Positions 52,965 to 60,794 of a stretch of DNA of 64,000 nucleotides are shown in pieces. The stretch comes from Pseudomonadales bacterium (GTDB lineage: Bacteria > Pseudomonadota > Gammaproteobacteria > Pseudomonadales > Azotimanducaceae), in assembly GCA_017642855.1 (NCBI GenBank), contig JAEPOO010000001.1, forward strand, positions 650,977-714,976, given 5' to 3'. The translations under genes and the position numbers were made by a program. The notes beneath the pieces were generated by a model. It saw only the letters and a program-made list of their open reading frames with translations. It made no database searches and was not told the DNA's origin. Numbering within the stretch: position 1 is the first letter of the stretch; each line of letters starts with the position of its first letter.

Positions 52965-53764
52965 TGTCGGTGATCGTTTACGATCACCCTCTCTCACCCT
53001 ATGGGCAAAAAGTTAAGATTGCCCTGATTGAAAAAGGGGTTACCTTTGAAGCGCCGATGCCGGATGGCATCGGCGCTGGTAGTTCTGTCTCTGACTTTTT
53101 GCAGGCGAGTCCCCGCGGTGAGGTTCCAGCACTGGTCCAAGGCGACAATGTTCGGGTCTTCGATTCAACGGTGATCCTGGAGTACATCGAAGACCGATGG
53201 CCGGACCCATCCATGCTGCCAGCAAGCTCGTTGGAGCGCGCCCGGGTTCGCATGTTGGAAGACACCATGGACACGCACTATGAAGCGATCAACTGGGGTA
53301 TTCAGGAGATTCGGTTCTTCGGGCGGGCGACCGGTGAGTTGGCCGCCAAGATTGAAGCGGAAGCAGCGGAGCAGATTGGGGGCTGGTACCAGTGGTTGGA
53401 TTCGCAGCTGGAAAATCGATCCTGGTTCAACGGCGAACAGTTTGGATGGGGTGACCTGAGTGTCGTGCCGCATCTGAACGGTAGCCGATGGTTTGGTTTT
53501 GAGCCTGAAGGCAGACTGCTGGAATGGCTTGAGCGTGTTAATGAAAGAGACAGTGTCGCGCAAGTTCGTGAGGCTGCACAGCAAGTCAGGTTTGATGGAC
53601 CTAATTCCAACATAGAAGCTCTACAGCAGGCAGTTGCCGCTGGTGCTTTCAAACGCGAGTATCGTGATCACCGATTGGAGTGGATGATCAAGTCGGGAGG
53701 GTTCTCTGTAGTGGAAGAGGGGCTCTCAAAAGACAACATCCGATTCATCGATGTCTTCTCTTAG
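52964..53764 (+). CDS. Glutathione S-transferase-like protein
   Basis: This is 266 residues with an N-terminal thioredoxin fold (YDHPLSPYGQKVKIALIEKG, where Ser of SPYG is the likely glutathione contact) and a helical C-terminal domain. GEVPALVQGDN and FDSTVILEYIEDRWP are the cis-Pro and glutathione-binding parts. A C-terminal extension of about 50 residues beyond the usual domain (FKREYRDHRLEWMIKSGG) is odd. Member of the SDR-P450 operon; translational coupling to the MFE-2-like gene is indicated by the one-base overlap. Confidence 0.85.
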   Translation: MSVIVYDHPLSPYGQKVKIALIEKGVTFEAPMPDGIGAGSSVSDFLQASPRGEVPALVQGDNVRVFDSTVILEYIEDRWPDPSMLPASSLERARVRMLEDTMDTHYEAINWGIQEIRFFGRATGELAAKIEAEAAEQIGGWYQWLDSQLENRSWFNGEQFGWGDLSVVPHLNGSRWFGFEPEGRLLEWLERVNERDSVAQVREAAQQVRFDGPNSNIEALQQAVAAGAFKREYRDHRLEWMIKSGGFSVVEEGLSKDNIRFIDVFS

Positions 53765-53767
53765 TTG

Positions 53768-54520
53768 ATGCTGAAGACATGTCCCAAGTGTGGCTATGTC
53801 AGGTCGCCAAGAGATGAGGCGCCGGATTGGCAATGCCCGGCTTGCGGTATTGCCTATTATAAGTACGAGTCTTATCTGGAGAGGGCGAAGGGCGTTGCCC
53901 AGCCTCGCAGTACTGGTCAACGTAAAGAGTCACTCAGATCTGATGGTTCTCTGTTTGCGCTCATCGTGACCAACGTTTTTGTGCTCCTGCTTGCTCTGAC
54001 GATGGGTTGGCGCCTGATCGACATGATGCTCGTTTACTGGATTCAGAGTGTCGTGATCGGGGTCGCGAATTTCTATCGCATGCTGAACCTGGAAGAGTTC
54101 TCAACTGAGAACTTTACGATGAACAACCGACCGGTAGATCCAACGCCGGAGACGAAGCGACAGGTTGCCGGTTTCTTTGCTCTGCACTTTGGTACTTTTC
54201 ACGTCGTCTACTTTGTCTTCATGATGACTGGTGAGTTCGGTGATCCGAGACTGGGTATGGATCTTTTGATCTGTGGTGCCGCGTTTGCCATGAACCATTG
54301 GTATTCCTATCAATACCACCTGAAGTCTGATCGAAGCGGAACGCCCAATATCGGTACGCTCATGTTCACCCCTTACGCCAGGGTAGTACCCATGCACCTA
54401 ACCATCATATTTGGCGCAGCGATCGGTCAGGGTGGGATCTTCCTGTTTGGATTCCTGAAGACCATCGCCGATGGTGTGATGCATCAGATTGAGCATCACA
54501 CCTTGTCCAAGGCGGATTAG
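53768..54520 (+). CDS. Zinc-ribbon membrane protein (DUF6498-like)
   Basis: This is 250 residues. A rubredoxin/zinc-ribbon head has CPKCGYVRSP and CPACGIAYYKY (four Cys). Four or five hydrophobic segments follow, including LFALIVTNVFVLLLALTMG, MLVYWIQSVVIGVANFYRM and LHFGTFHVVYFVFMM. The second part is close, from memory, to the DUF6498 family of uncharacterised membrane proteins. The ATG at 53768 follows the GST stop by three bases. It ends the operon, converging on the TPR gene with a 4-base overlap. Function unknown. Confidence 0.7.
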   Translation: MLKTCPKCGYVRSPRDEAPDWQCPACGIAYYKYESYLERAKGVAQPRSTGQRKESLRSDGSLFALIVTNVFVLLLALTMGWRLIDMMLVYWIQSVVIGVANFYRMLNLEEFSTENFTMNNRPVDPTPETKRQVAGFFALHFGTFHVVYFVFMMTGEFGDPRLGMDLLICGAAFAMNHWYSYQYHLKSDRSGTPNIGTLMFTPYARVVPMHLTIIFGAAIGQGGIFLFGFLKTIADGVMHQIEHHTLSKAD

Positions 54521-55737
54521 ATTCGCTGCAATCCCTGAATCTGGCAGGTTTGCGCAACCAGCATGTGACTCCAGGTTGATACTTCATCGCGACTGCTGAC
54601 ACCTTCATTGTGCGTCTGGAAACTCTGTGTGAACTTCAAAGTGCCACTCACCGTGCTGCCGTTCTCGTCTGTCGCGGATCGAAACAGACTTCGTTGCAGG
54701 GATTCCCTAAGGTACCGCTTTAACTTGATGGGTACGTCACCTGTGATCTCAATGTTCTGGGGTTTGCCGGTGTCTGTGACGGTTAGCTCAATGCTGAGCG
54801 AATCTGGCACAGTGCTTCGTGTCAGGCGGTTCAGCGTGGTACCACACATAGCGATTGGATAACCCACGGTTGCGACCGCTGGAGCACCAGGCTCCCGCTC
54901 GCCAAAGTCCACATAAAGCTCCCCGCCAAGCTCAGGACTGGACTTCAATGTCATTAGCTTCAATACATCTCGACTGCTGGCGAAGCCAAGATACTGAGGT
55001 GGTCCATCGTATCTGGCCATGTCGGTTTCGATTCTTTTTCGTTCGAGGGTCAGCATGTCGATCAGGTCTTCGAGCGATCGACTCATCTCCATGCCGGACT
55101 CTGGATGCGCCGAGACGATTTCCAGTGCCTCCAGAAGTGCCTCGGACGCACAACATTTACCGGAGAGAAATTGAGTCAGGGCTTCTGAACGGAGTACGCG
55201 TATCTGAGCGTAGGGTCCCATGTCTGACGCGGATTCTAGACTCTCCTCATACCAGGCGAGTGCCTGCGTGAAACGACCGGTGTTTCGATACCAGTCAGCG
55301 ATCTTGATTCTGGCTGTGGTCAGGTCCGGATGTGGATTGTCGAATGCTTTCTTTGCGACGTGGTATCGAAAGTGCTGCTGTTTATCGATGCTGTTGAAAT
55401 CTCCCAGTTTCGCGTAACTGTTGATCATTAAGTCGACGCTTTCGATCTGCTTTTGGTCGTGAACACCATAGTGGCGATGCACCAGGTGCTGCATCCTTCG
55501 GAATACTTCAATGGCCTCCTCGTGTCTGCTGGTTTTGTCCAGCAGTTCACCAAGTTCTTTGAGGGGTGTGTAAAGTCGGGTTGAATAAGCTCCATGATCA
55601 ATCTCCATCTGGGAGATACGGTGGAGTAGTTGTTTTTCTGCCGCCAGCAGACTCCTAAAGTCATTAGCATTGGCTGTCCGGGCGCCCAGGCAAATGCCCA
55701 GCACGATGATTCCCGCTAAAAGTTTATAAATATTCAT
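54517..55737 (-). CDS. Exported TPR-like protein with TonB-C-like domain
   Basis: This is 406 residues with a signal peptide (YKLLAGIIVLGICLGARTAN). A helical-repeat middle (about residues 40-240) has TPR-like hairpins such as TRFTQALAWYEESLESASD-style repeats. The last 130 residues (GAPAVATVGYPIAMCGTTL, then SIELTVTDTGKPQNIEITG and LKRYLRESLQRSLFRSA) match the strand-helix pattern of TonB C-terminal domains, a pattern also used for periplasmic partner contacts. I infer a periplasmic scaffold. It is divergent from the double-glycine peptide gene across 270 bases. Confidence 0.7.
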   Translation of the reverse strand: MNIYKLLAGIIVLGICLGARTANANDFRSLLAAEKQLLHRISQMEIDHGAYSTRLYTPLKELGELLDKTSRHEEAIEVFRRMQHLVHRHYGVHDQKQIESVDLMINSYAKLGDFNSIDKQQHFRYHVAKKAFDNPHPDLTTARIKIADWYRNTGRFTQALAWYEESLESASDMGPYAQIRVLRSEALTQFLSGKCCASEALLEALEIVSAHPESGMEMSRSLEDLIDMLTLERKRIETDMARYDGPPQYLGFASSRDVLKLMTLKSSPELGGELYVDFGEREPGAPAVATVGYPIAMCGTTLNRLTRSTVPDSLSIELTVTDTGKPQNIEITGDVPIKLKRYLRESLQRSLFRSATDENGSTVSGTLKFTQSFQTHNEGVSSRDEVSTWSHMLVAQTCQIQGLQRI

Positions 55738-56006
55738 GGCTCGCTTCTCAAAAAATGAGATGCGAGAGTCAAAGCAAGAGCTATACCAATTTTGTGCGAC
55801 GCAAAAATGCGGTATTCAGACAATGTTGCCCCGAAACGGGGCAGAGAGTGGCGGGTCGCTGCGTCAATCTAGTGCGCGGTCTCCTGCCTAGATGAGTAAT
55901 AGTTGCTGACAAGTGATTAAGTGATCGACTGCATCCCTCGAAAGAGTCTCCGGGCAAATTTCCTCAAGCCTTGAAGGCAAAAACAATTTGAAAACAGGAG
56001 AAACAA
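55738..56006. other. Intergenic region upstream of double-glycine peptide gene
   Basis: There is no gene in these 269 bases. It holds a perfect hairpin TGCCCCG-AAA-CGGGGCA at 55827-55843 and a short TCTCA/TGAGA inverted repeat at 55747-55761. No strong sigma-70 promoter was recognised. The promoters of the two divergent flanking genes must be here. Confidence 0.4.
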
Positions 56007-56165
56007 ATGAGAGAACTAACGCACGAAGAAATGTCCCAGGTAACGGGCGGTCTGGGACCGCTGGCGATTATTGCGATTGATCTGGCGCTTAATGCAGCTT
56101 TTATTGGAGCTACGGCCGTTGTCTCGAGTGATTACTTTACGCAACCACAGGTCAACAATAAGTAG
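56007..56165 (+). CDS. Double-glycine leader peptide (bacteriocin-type precursor)
   Basis: A 52-residue peptide with the textbook double-glycine leader: MRELTHEEMSQVTGG, with hydrophobic or acidic residues at the conserved spots (L at -12, E at -8, M at -7, V at -4, GG at -2/-1). Cleavage would release a 37-residue core (LGPLAIIAIDLALNAAFIGA and on), hydrophobic and rich in small residues, ending with a polar tail. A CAGGAG lies six bases before the ATG. Such leaders are cut by C39-peptidase ABC exporters, and none is seen in the window. It is probably paired with the 73-residue membrane gene 24 bases downstream. Role (bacteriocin, signal) is inferred. Confidence 0.7.
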   Translation: MRELTHEEMSQVTGGLGPLAIIAIDLALNAAFIGATAVVSSDYFTQPQVNNK

Positions 56166-56189
56166 CACAAGGTCCCATATGGAGGTGGT

Positions 56190-56411
56190 ATGGACAATAA
56201 CTCTTTAAAGCTTGAGCTGATAACTTACTGGGTGGTGACAAACCTAGTCGCTTTCTCTTTAGGGATGTTAACTGCCGTTGTTGAGTTTCAGGTACTTCAG
56301 TTCATTTCGAAGTTGGAGATATATCACTTCCTTGGGATCACTATTGGTATAGTCTTTTTTGGCTTCTGGAGTCATCGGCTCTTTGGTCATCTAAGAATCA
56401 AGCTGGCTTAG
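56190..56411 (+). CDS. Small two-helix membrane protein, possible immunity/partner protein
   Basis: This is 73 residues with a GGAGG four bases before the ATG. Two hydrophobic segments are seen (about residues 9-35, LITYWVVTNLVAFSLGMLTA; and 47-66, FLGITIGIVFFGFWSHRLFG) and a basic C-terminal end. It directly follows the double-glycine peptide gene and its base composition is visibly more AT-rich than the neighbours, suggesting shared origin. Small hydrophobic proteins in this place are often bacteriocin immunity proteins; that is inference. It converges on the P450 gene with a 4-base stop overlap. Confidence 0.65.
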   Translation: MDNNSLKLELITYWVVTNLVAFSLGMLTAVVEFQVLQFISKLEIYHFLGITIGIVFFGFWSHRLFGHLRIKLA

Positions 56412-57622
56412 TGTTGAGCCACAAATTTTAAGGGCATTGACGTAAGTCCTGAGATAAAGTTGCTGGGCATCCATGCGGCGTCTCCCGCCATCTCAAAGTC
56501 TGACAAACGCGTCAGCACTTCATGCATGATTGCGTCAATCTCCAGACGCGCAAACCATTGACCCAGGCATACGTGGTGACCGCCACCAAATGCCAGATGC
56601 TTGTTGGGGTTCCTGGTGATATCAAGTGTATGAGGATTCGCGAAAACTGCAGGGTCTCGATTGGCGGCGCCGTAGTACATCACAACTTTGTCGCCAGCCC
56701 TGATGTCTTTGTCGCCGAGTTTCGTGTCTCGTGTTGCGGATCTGCGCATGTAGATCACCGGCGAAGTCCACCGAAGCAGTTCATCCCTGGCTGACGGCAG
56801 ATGCTGATCGATGTCGGAACGCAGGAGAGACAACTGATCCGGATGTTTCAACAACTCATACATGCCGGTCGCAACGAGATTGCGAGTGGTGTCTCCACCC
56901 GCGTCGATTAACAGCATGAAGAAAAGCAGGAACTCTTCATCTGTCAGCGTGCGACCTTCTACCTCGGCGGTCAGCAGTTTGCTTGCCAGGTCGTCCCCAG
57001 GGTTGGCTCGTTTTTCAGCGATGACAGCTGAGCCGTACTCAAACATTTTCATGACAGCTTCGGGAATGGCGTTTTCTGGCAGCGTCCCTGGTGCTGTGTG
57101 TATGACCTCTGTCAGCTTGTAGAGTTCGCGGCCATCATCCAGTGGCAATCCCATCAAGTCTGCGATCACAAAGCTGGGCATTTCTCCTGCGATTTCTGAG
57201 ACAAATTCACACTGGCCTTTGTCCGCAACTCGATCAACGATTTGTTCTGCGAGCTGTTCAATCCGCTCGTTGTAGTGTCGGGCTGGTCCCTGAGTAAACT
57301 CACGACTGATGAGCTTTCGATAGGCCGTGTGTTCAGGGGGATCCATCATCAACATCATCTTTGCCGAACCGCTGTGTGTCGGCATGTCTTCCGCCGGATC
57401 CTGAATCATAATAGTGGGCTCTGAGGAAAAGACTTCGGCGTTACGCCCAATGTTGTAGACATCCTCGTAGCGCGTAATTGCCCAAAAGCCGCGACCGTCA
57501 GGTTCATCATGCCAGTGCACCGGGTCGTTCTCACGAAGCCAGTCATATTGATCATGAGGATGACCGCCTTTAAAGCTCGCAGGATCCAGCAGATTAATGT
57601 TCACTTCACGCGTCCGGTTCAA
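56408..57622 (-). CDS. Cytochrome P450, CYP125/142-like
   Basis: This is a 404-residue P450. I-helix LLIDAGGDTTRNL (about residues 238-250), DELLRWTSP with the ExxR pair, and heme loop FGGGHHVCLGQWFAR with the axial Cys near residue 354 are intact. The VIYMRRSATRDTKLGDKDI and YYGAANRDPAVFANP blocks resemble CYP125/CYP142-type enzymes, which hydroxylate terminal methyl groups of sterol side chains and branched lipids. Substrate is inferred from that only. It is the last gene of the TetR-hydrolase-LLM-P450 operon; its first codons overlap the LLM stop by 17 bases. Confidence 0.92.
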   Translation of the reverse strand: MNRTREVNINLLDPASFKGGHPHDQYDWLRENDPVHWHDEPDGRGFWAITRYEDVYNIGRNAEVFSSEPTIMIQDPAEDMPTHSGSAKMMLMMDPPEHTAYRKLISREFTQGPARHYNERIEQLAEQIVDRVADKGQCEFVSEIAGEMPSFVIADLMGLPLDDGRELYKLTEVIHTAPGTLPENAIPEAVMKMFEYGSAVIAEKRANPGDDLASKLLTAEVEGRTLTDEEFLLFFMLLIDAGGDTTRNLVATGMYELLKHPDQLSLLRSDIDQHLPSARDELLRWTSPVIYMRRSATRDTKLGDKDIRAGDKVVMYYGAANRDPAVFANPHTLDITRNPNKHLAFGGGHHVCLGQWFARLEIDAIMHEVLTRLSDFEMAGDAAWMPSNFISGLTSMPLKFVAQH

Positions 57623-58649
57623 CGTTGAGTCTTGCGAGATCGGCCATCAGTCGAAGTGCCTGTTCATCACCTCCGATCGTTAAGCCAGTGATGCCGCTGT
57701 CTTCCCAGTCGCGGAATCGTTTCTGAATTCTCGCTTTGTCGCCGACTAATGCACCTTGGTCAACGAACTCATCAGGGACCGCTTCATTGGCTTCTACTTT
57801 TCTCTTGGCCAGGTACAGTTCCTGAATTCTTTCGGCGGCCTCACCAAACCCGCGTCGAATCATCATTTCCTTGTGGAAGTTTTTGTTCTTGTGACCCATG
57901 CCGCCGACATAGAGTGCGATGTTGGGTTTTAGTCTGTCGAGCGCGCCTTTCACATCATCCGTCACCATCACTTGGGTGCCGCTCTGTATTTCAAAGCTGC
58001 TCTCTTCCTTGCCAGCTTTTTCAAGGCCAGCCTTAATCCAGGGCTGATAGATGTCGACGGTTTCTGGAACGAGACCGAGTGGTAGCCATCCGTCGGCGAT
58101 TTCTGCGGTGAGTTTAACGGTGGATTCCATGCCCGTGCCCAACCAGATTGGAATATCCGGATTCATGTGCAGAATCGATTTGAGTGGTTTGCCAACCCCC
58201 ATCGCACCTTCACCTGTGTAGGGAAGGGAGATTTCTCTTCCTTCGTGAACAACCGGTTCTTCTCGCTTGAAGATTTTCTTCATGATCGTCACGTAATCTT
58301 TGATGCGATAGTAGGGTTTGCCCCAGGGTTGCCCATACCAGCCTTCGACGATTTGCGGCCCGGATACGCCCAGTCCGCAGATGACACGATTGCCACCGGC
58401 GAGCGCATCAATGGTGGCAACAGTCATTGCCGCGTTGGCGGGTGTACGACCAGCCAGCTGAATGACCGCTGTGCCGAGCCGAATACGTTCCGTTTTTGCT
58501 GCCAGGTACGCAAGAGGGGAGAGTGCGTCGCTGCCGTAAGCCTCTGCGGTCCAGACGGTGTCGTAGCCGAGTCGTTCCGCGAGCTGTACTTTTTCTACGG
58601 GCAATCGCAGATCTCCGCCTGAATAGCCAAGCATGAGTCCAAGTTTCAT
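57606..58649 (-). CDS. LLM-class (luciferase-like) flavin/F420-dependent oxidoreductase
   Basis: This is a 347-residue bacterial-luciferase-fold TIM barrel. GLMLGYSGGDLRLPVEKVQL at the start and RLGTAVIQLAGRTPANAAM, with VICGLGVSGPQIVEGWYGQPW, are typical of the family annotated as F420-dependent. Whether it uses F420 or FMN cannot be read from the sequence. No F420 biosynthesis gene is in the window. It sits between the alpha/beta hydrolase and the P450, so it may oxidise the same substrate set (a Baeyer-Villiger or dehydrogenation step). Confidence 0.88.
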   Translation of the reverse strand: MKLGLMLGYSGGDLRLPVEKVQLAERLGYDTVWTAEAYGSDALSPLAYLAAKTERIRLGTAVIQLAGRTPANAAMTVATIDALAGGNRVICGLGVSGPQIVEGWYGQPWGKPYYRIKDYVTIMKKIFKREEPVVHEGREISLPYTGEGAMGVGKPLKSILHMNPDIPIWLGTGMESTVKLTAEIADGWLPLGLVPETVDIYQPWIKAGLEKAGKEESSFEIQSGTQVMVTDDVKGALDRLKPNIALYVGGMGHKNKNFHKEMMIRRGFGEAAERIQELYLAKRKVEANEAVPDEFVDQGALVGDKARIQKRFRDWEDSGITGLTIGGDEQALRLMADLARLNVEPDA

Positions 58650-58668
58650 GGGTTAAGCCTTCTGCTGT

Positions 58669-59415
58669 TTAGTTCTCATCAAAGAAACCATAAGCGAATT
58701 CGTTGAATTCGTCAGCAGCTTCGATGTTGACGGCATGTCCGCCATGCATATCAACGATCTGAATGTCAGATATGGCTCTAATATCATCAATATCTTTTTG
58801 AAATGACTTCTCGTAGATGCCGTTAGTAATGGCAAATGCGCACGGAATATCTCTTAACAGATCTTTAGAGGCGAGTTTTGTGCCAAGTTTGCCGCCTCTA
58901 TTGATGGCTTCAGATGTTGTGCTGTCTGCCGCTTCAATCAGTGCCGACAGGGTCGGCTCCGGAATCCGTTTTGCGTACACAGGATGGATCGGCATGTGGC
59001 GATTATTTGCACGGCGTTTGCCTTTTGTCTGTGTAGAGCGCCTTGGACCGTTGGTGTTCAGATTTCCCAGGGCTGAACGGGAGTTCGTCACGACCAGTTT
59101 AGACACCACGCTCGGATGTTGAATGGCATAGCGAATGGTGAGTCCGGCGGCATAGGATTGTCCAATCACGCCCCACTTCTCGATGTCGAGTGCCTTACGG
59201 ATGTTTTCAAATGCTTCCAGGTAACCTTCAACCGTCAGGTCCTCATCAGGCAGGGGAGATTGGCCATGCCCCCAGAGTTCAGCGGTAACGAGTTGATATT
59301 TCTCTGAAAGGTATGGAATGTTTGGCAACCACTGCGCGTTGCAGGAAAGAAACCCATGAACCATCAAGAGAGTGGGGTTGGATGAATCCCCGTGTGTGAC
59401 ATAGTTAAGGTTCAC
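58669..59415 (-). CDS. Alpha/beta hydrolase
   Basis: This is 248 residues. HGFLSCNAQW oxyanion block, nucleophile elbow GQSYAAG near residue 83, and C-terminal GGHAVNIEAADEF with the catalytic His complete the triad of meta-cleavage-product and ester hydrolases. The cap is short, with a basic stretch (NGPRRSTQTKGKRRANNR) that is unusual. Its start is shared with the TetR stop (one-base overlap), so it is translated in the same operon. Confidence 0.87.
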   Translation of the reverse strand: MNLNYVTHGDSSNPTLLMVHGFLSCNAQWLPNIPYLSEKYQLVTAELWGHGQSPLPDEDLTVEGYLEAFENIRKALDIEKWGVIGQSYAAGLTIRYAIQHPSVVSKLVVTNSRSALGNLNTNGPRRSTQTKGKRRANNRHMPIHPVYAKRIPEPTLSALIEAADSTTSEAINRGGKLGTKLASKDLLRDIPCAFAITNGIYEKSFQKDIDDIRAISDIQIVDMHGGHAVNIEAADEFNEFAYGFFDEN

Positions 59416-60035
59416 TACTTGAGACCACCGATCGCTGCCCGCTGCAGCAGTGGCAGATCTTTCTTCACATTAAAGGCTTTGTGATCAAAGAGGTATTGCA
59501 TCACGACGCCGCGGAGCATGCCTGTAATGAGCACAGCAGCGGCGGTAGGGTTTACGTCTTTGTTGAATTCTCCCTGCTCAATGCCCCGTTCAATAATTTT
59601 TGCCACAGCGTCTCTGGCATCCGCGTTGAATTGGGCTACGTCTGCCTGGATATCTTCTGCACCACCAAGCGCTTCGCCCATGATAACGTACAGAGCTCGT
59701 AATGTGCCCTCCCTCAGCGTCACCTCAGACATGTAAATCTTGATGTAGTTTTTTAAGGACTCTTCGGCACTTGCCTGATCAACTGCATCGCCGATCTGGT
59801 CCTGCATAAATCTTCTGCCAATGTTTTTGATCACGGCTTGCATCAAACCGGCCTTTGATCCAAATCGATGGCTGATCAAACCGCCGGTGTACCCGGCTTC
59901 TTCACCAACCTGGTTCAATGTGGTCCGAAGGTATCCCTGTTTCGCGAATATTTTGATCGCCGCGCGGATGATTTTCCGTTCGGATTCTGCCTTGCGTTCT
60001 TCCTGGGTTCTTCTTTCCGGCGCTGCGTTCGACAT
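59415..60035 (-). CDS. TetR/AcrR-family transcriptional regulator
   Basis: This is a 206-residue repressor type. The N-terminal helix-turn-helix is at about residues 25-70 (AIKIFAKQGYLRTTLNQVGE, then AGYTGGLISHRFGSKAGLMQ), followed by an all-helical ligand-binding domain ending with AVLITGMLRGVVMQYLFD. It starts the leftward operon and faces the rightward operon, so it probably controls both from the shared 99-base promoter region. A CoA thioester or the P450 substrate is a candidate ligand. Confidence 0.92.
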   Translation of the reverse strand: MSNAAPERRTQEERKAESERKIIRAAIKIFAKQGYLRTTLNQVGEEAGYTGGLISHRFGSKAGLMQAVIKNIGRRFMQDQIGDAVDQASAEESLKNYIKIYMSEVTLREGTLRALYVIMGEALGGAEDIQADVAQFNADARDAVAKIIERGIEQGEFNKDVNPTAAAVLITGMLRGVVMQYLFDHKAFNVKKDLPLLQRAAIGGLK

Positions 60036-60050
60036 ATTCCTTTAGGTAAC

Positions 60051-60108
60051 TTGCCAATTCGACGGGACAAACATATTATCTGACCAACCAATAAATATCT
60101 AGATCAGA
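60051..60108 (+). promoter_or_regulatory. Promoter with overlapping TetR-operator-like dyad
   Basis: TTGCCA at 60051-60056 (5 of 6 for -35) and TATTAT at 60074-60079 (5 of 6 for -10) are separated by the ideal 17 bases, reading towards the nitroreductase operon. Arms TCTGA at 60079-60083 and TCAGA at 60104-60108 and a perfect ATCTAGAT at 60097-60104 lie across the expected start site. A repressor bound here would block transcription. The TetR-type regulator just upstream is the obvious candidate. Confidence 0.5.
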
Positions 60109-60134
60109 GTATCGAAAATCAAATAGGGAACTCA

Positions 60135-60788
60135 ATGAACGTTTCAGAAGCTGTTGCTGCGAGAAAATCAATCCGCAGGTTCATGGACCAACCGGTTTCA
60201 ACGGATCTCCTTAAAGATCTGCTCACCAAGTCAGCAAGGGCGCCCTCGGGCGGCAATCTTCAACCCTGGCGCATATTTACGATTACCGCAGAGACCATGC
60301 CGAAGTTCTTGGAGCACATCGGCGGCTCTGAGTTCCAGAAAGCACCCGAATATCCCATTTACCCCGCTGAGCTTAAATCACCTTACCGCGATTCAAGGTT
60401 TAAGGTGGGCGAAGACATGTACGCCCTATTGGGCATACCGCGCGAAGACAAAGGCGCACGCCTGGCAAATCTTGCAAAGAACTACGAGTTCTTCGGTGCA
60501 CCGGTAGGTTTTTTCTGTTGCGTGGATAGGTGCATGGGGCCGCCTCAATGGTCGGACCTCGGCATGTTTCTACAAAGCTTTATGTTGCTGGCGGAAGAGG
60601 CCGGTTTATCTACCTGTGCGCAGGAAGCCTGGGCGGCGCGTTCTGAGGCGGTAAAAGCGTTTCTGAATTATGACGATGAGCTGATGCTGTTCTGCGGTAT
60701 GGCCATTGGCTACAAGGATGAGCGTGAGCCGGTAAATACCCTGGTTTCCGATCGAGAACCGCTCGAGAACTGGGCGCAATTTGTCTAG
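60135..60788 (+). CDS. Nitroreductase-family flavoprotein
   Basis: This is a 217-residue FMN enzyme. ARKSIRRFMDQPVS and APSGGNLQPWRIFTI (about residues 36-50) are the FMN-binding blocks, and GLSTCAQEAW is the distal one. It is more like BluB/NfsB-type reductases in pattern than the one at 51372. Role may be reduction of an enone, quinone or nitro compound. It is first in the rightward operon with the CaiB, MaoC and lyase genes, six bases before the CaiB start. Confidence 0.87.
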   Translation: MNVSEAVAARKSIRRFMDQPVSTDLLKDLLTKSARAPSGGNLQPWRIFTITAETMPKFLEHIGGSEFQKAPEYPIYPAELKSPYRDSRFKVGEDMYALLGIPREDKGARLANLAKNYEFFGAPVGFFCCVDRCMGPPQWSDLGMFLQSFMLLAEEAGLSTCAQEAWAARSEAVKAFLNYDDELMLFCGMAIGYKDEREPVNTLVSDREPLENWAQFV

Positions 60789-60794
60789 GAGATT

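Noticed and set aside
55827..55843. Perfect TGCCCCG-AAA-CGGGGCA hairpin as a terminator
   Set aside because: No T-run follows on either strand, and it lies between divergent genes where terminators are not expected.
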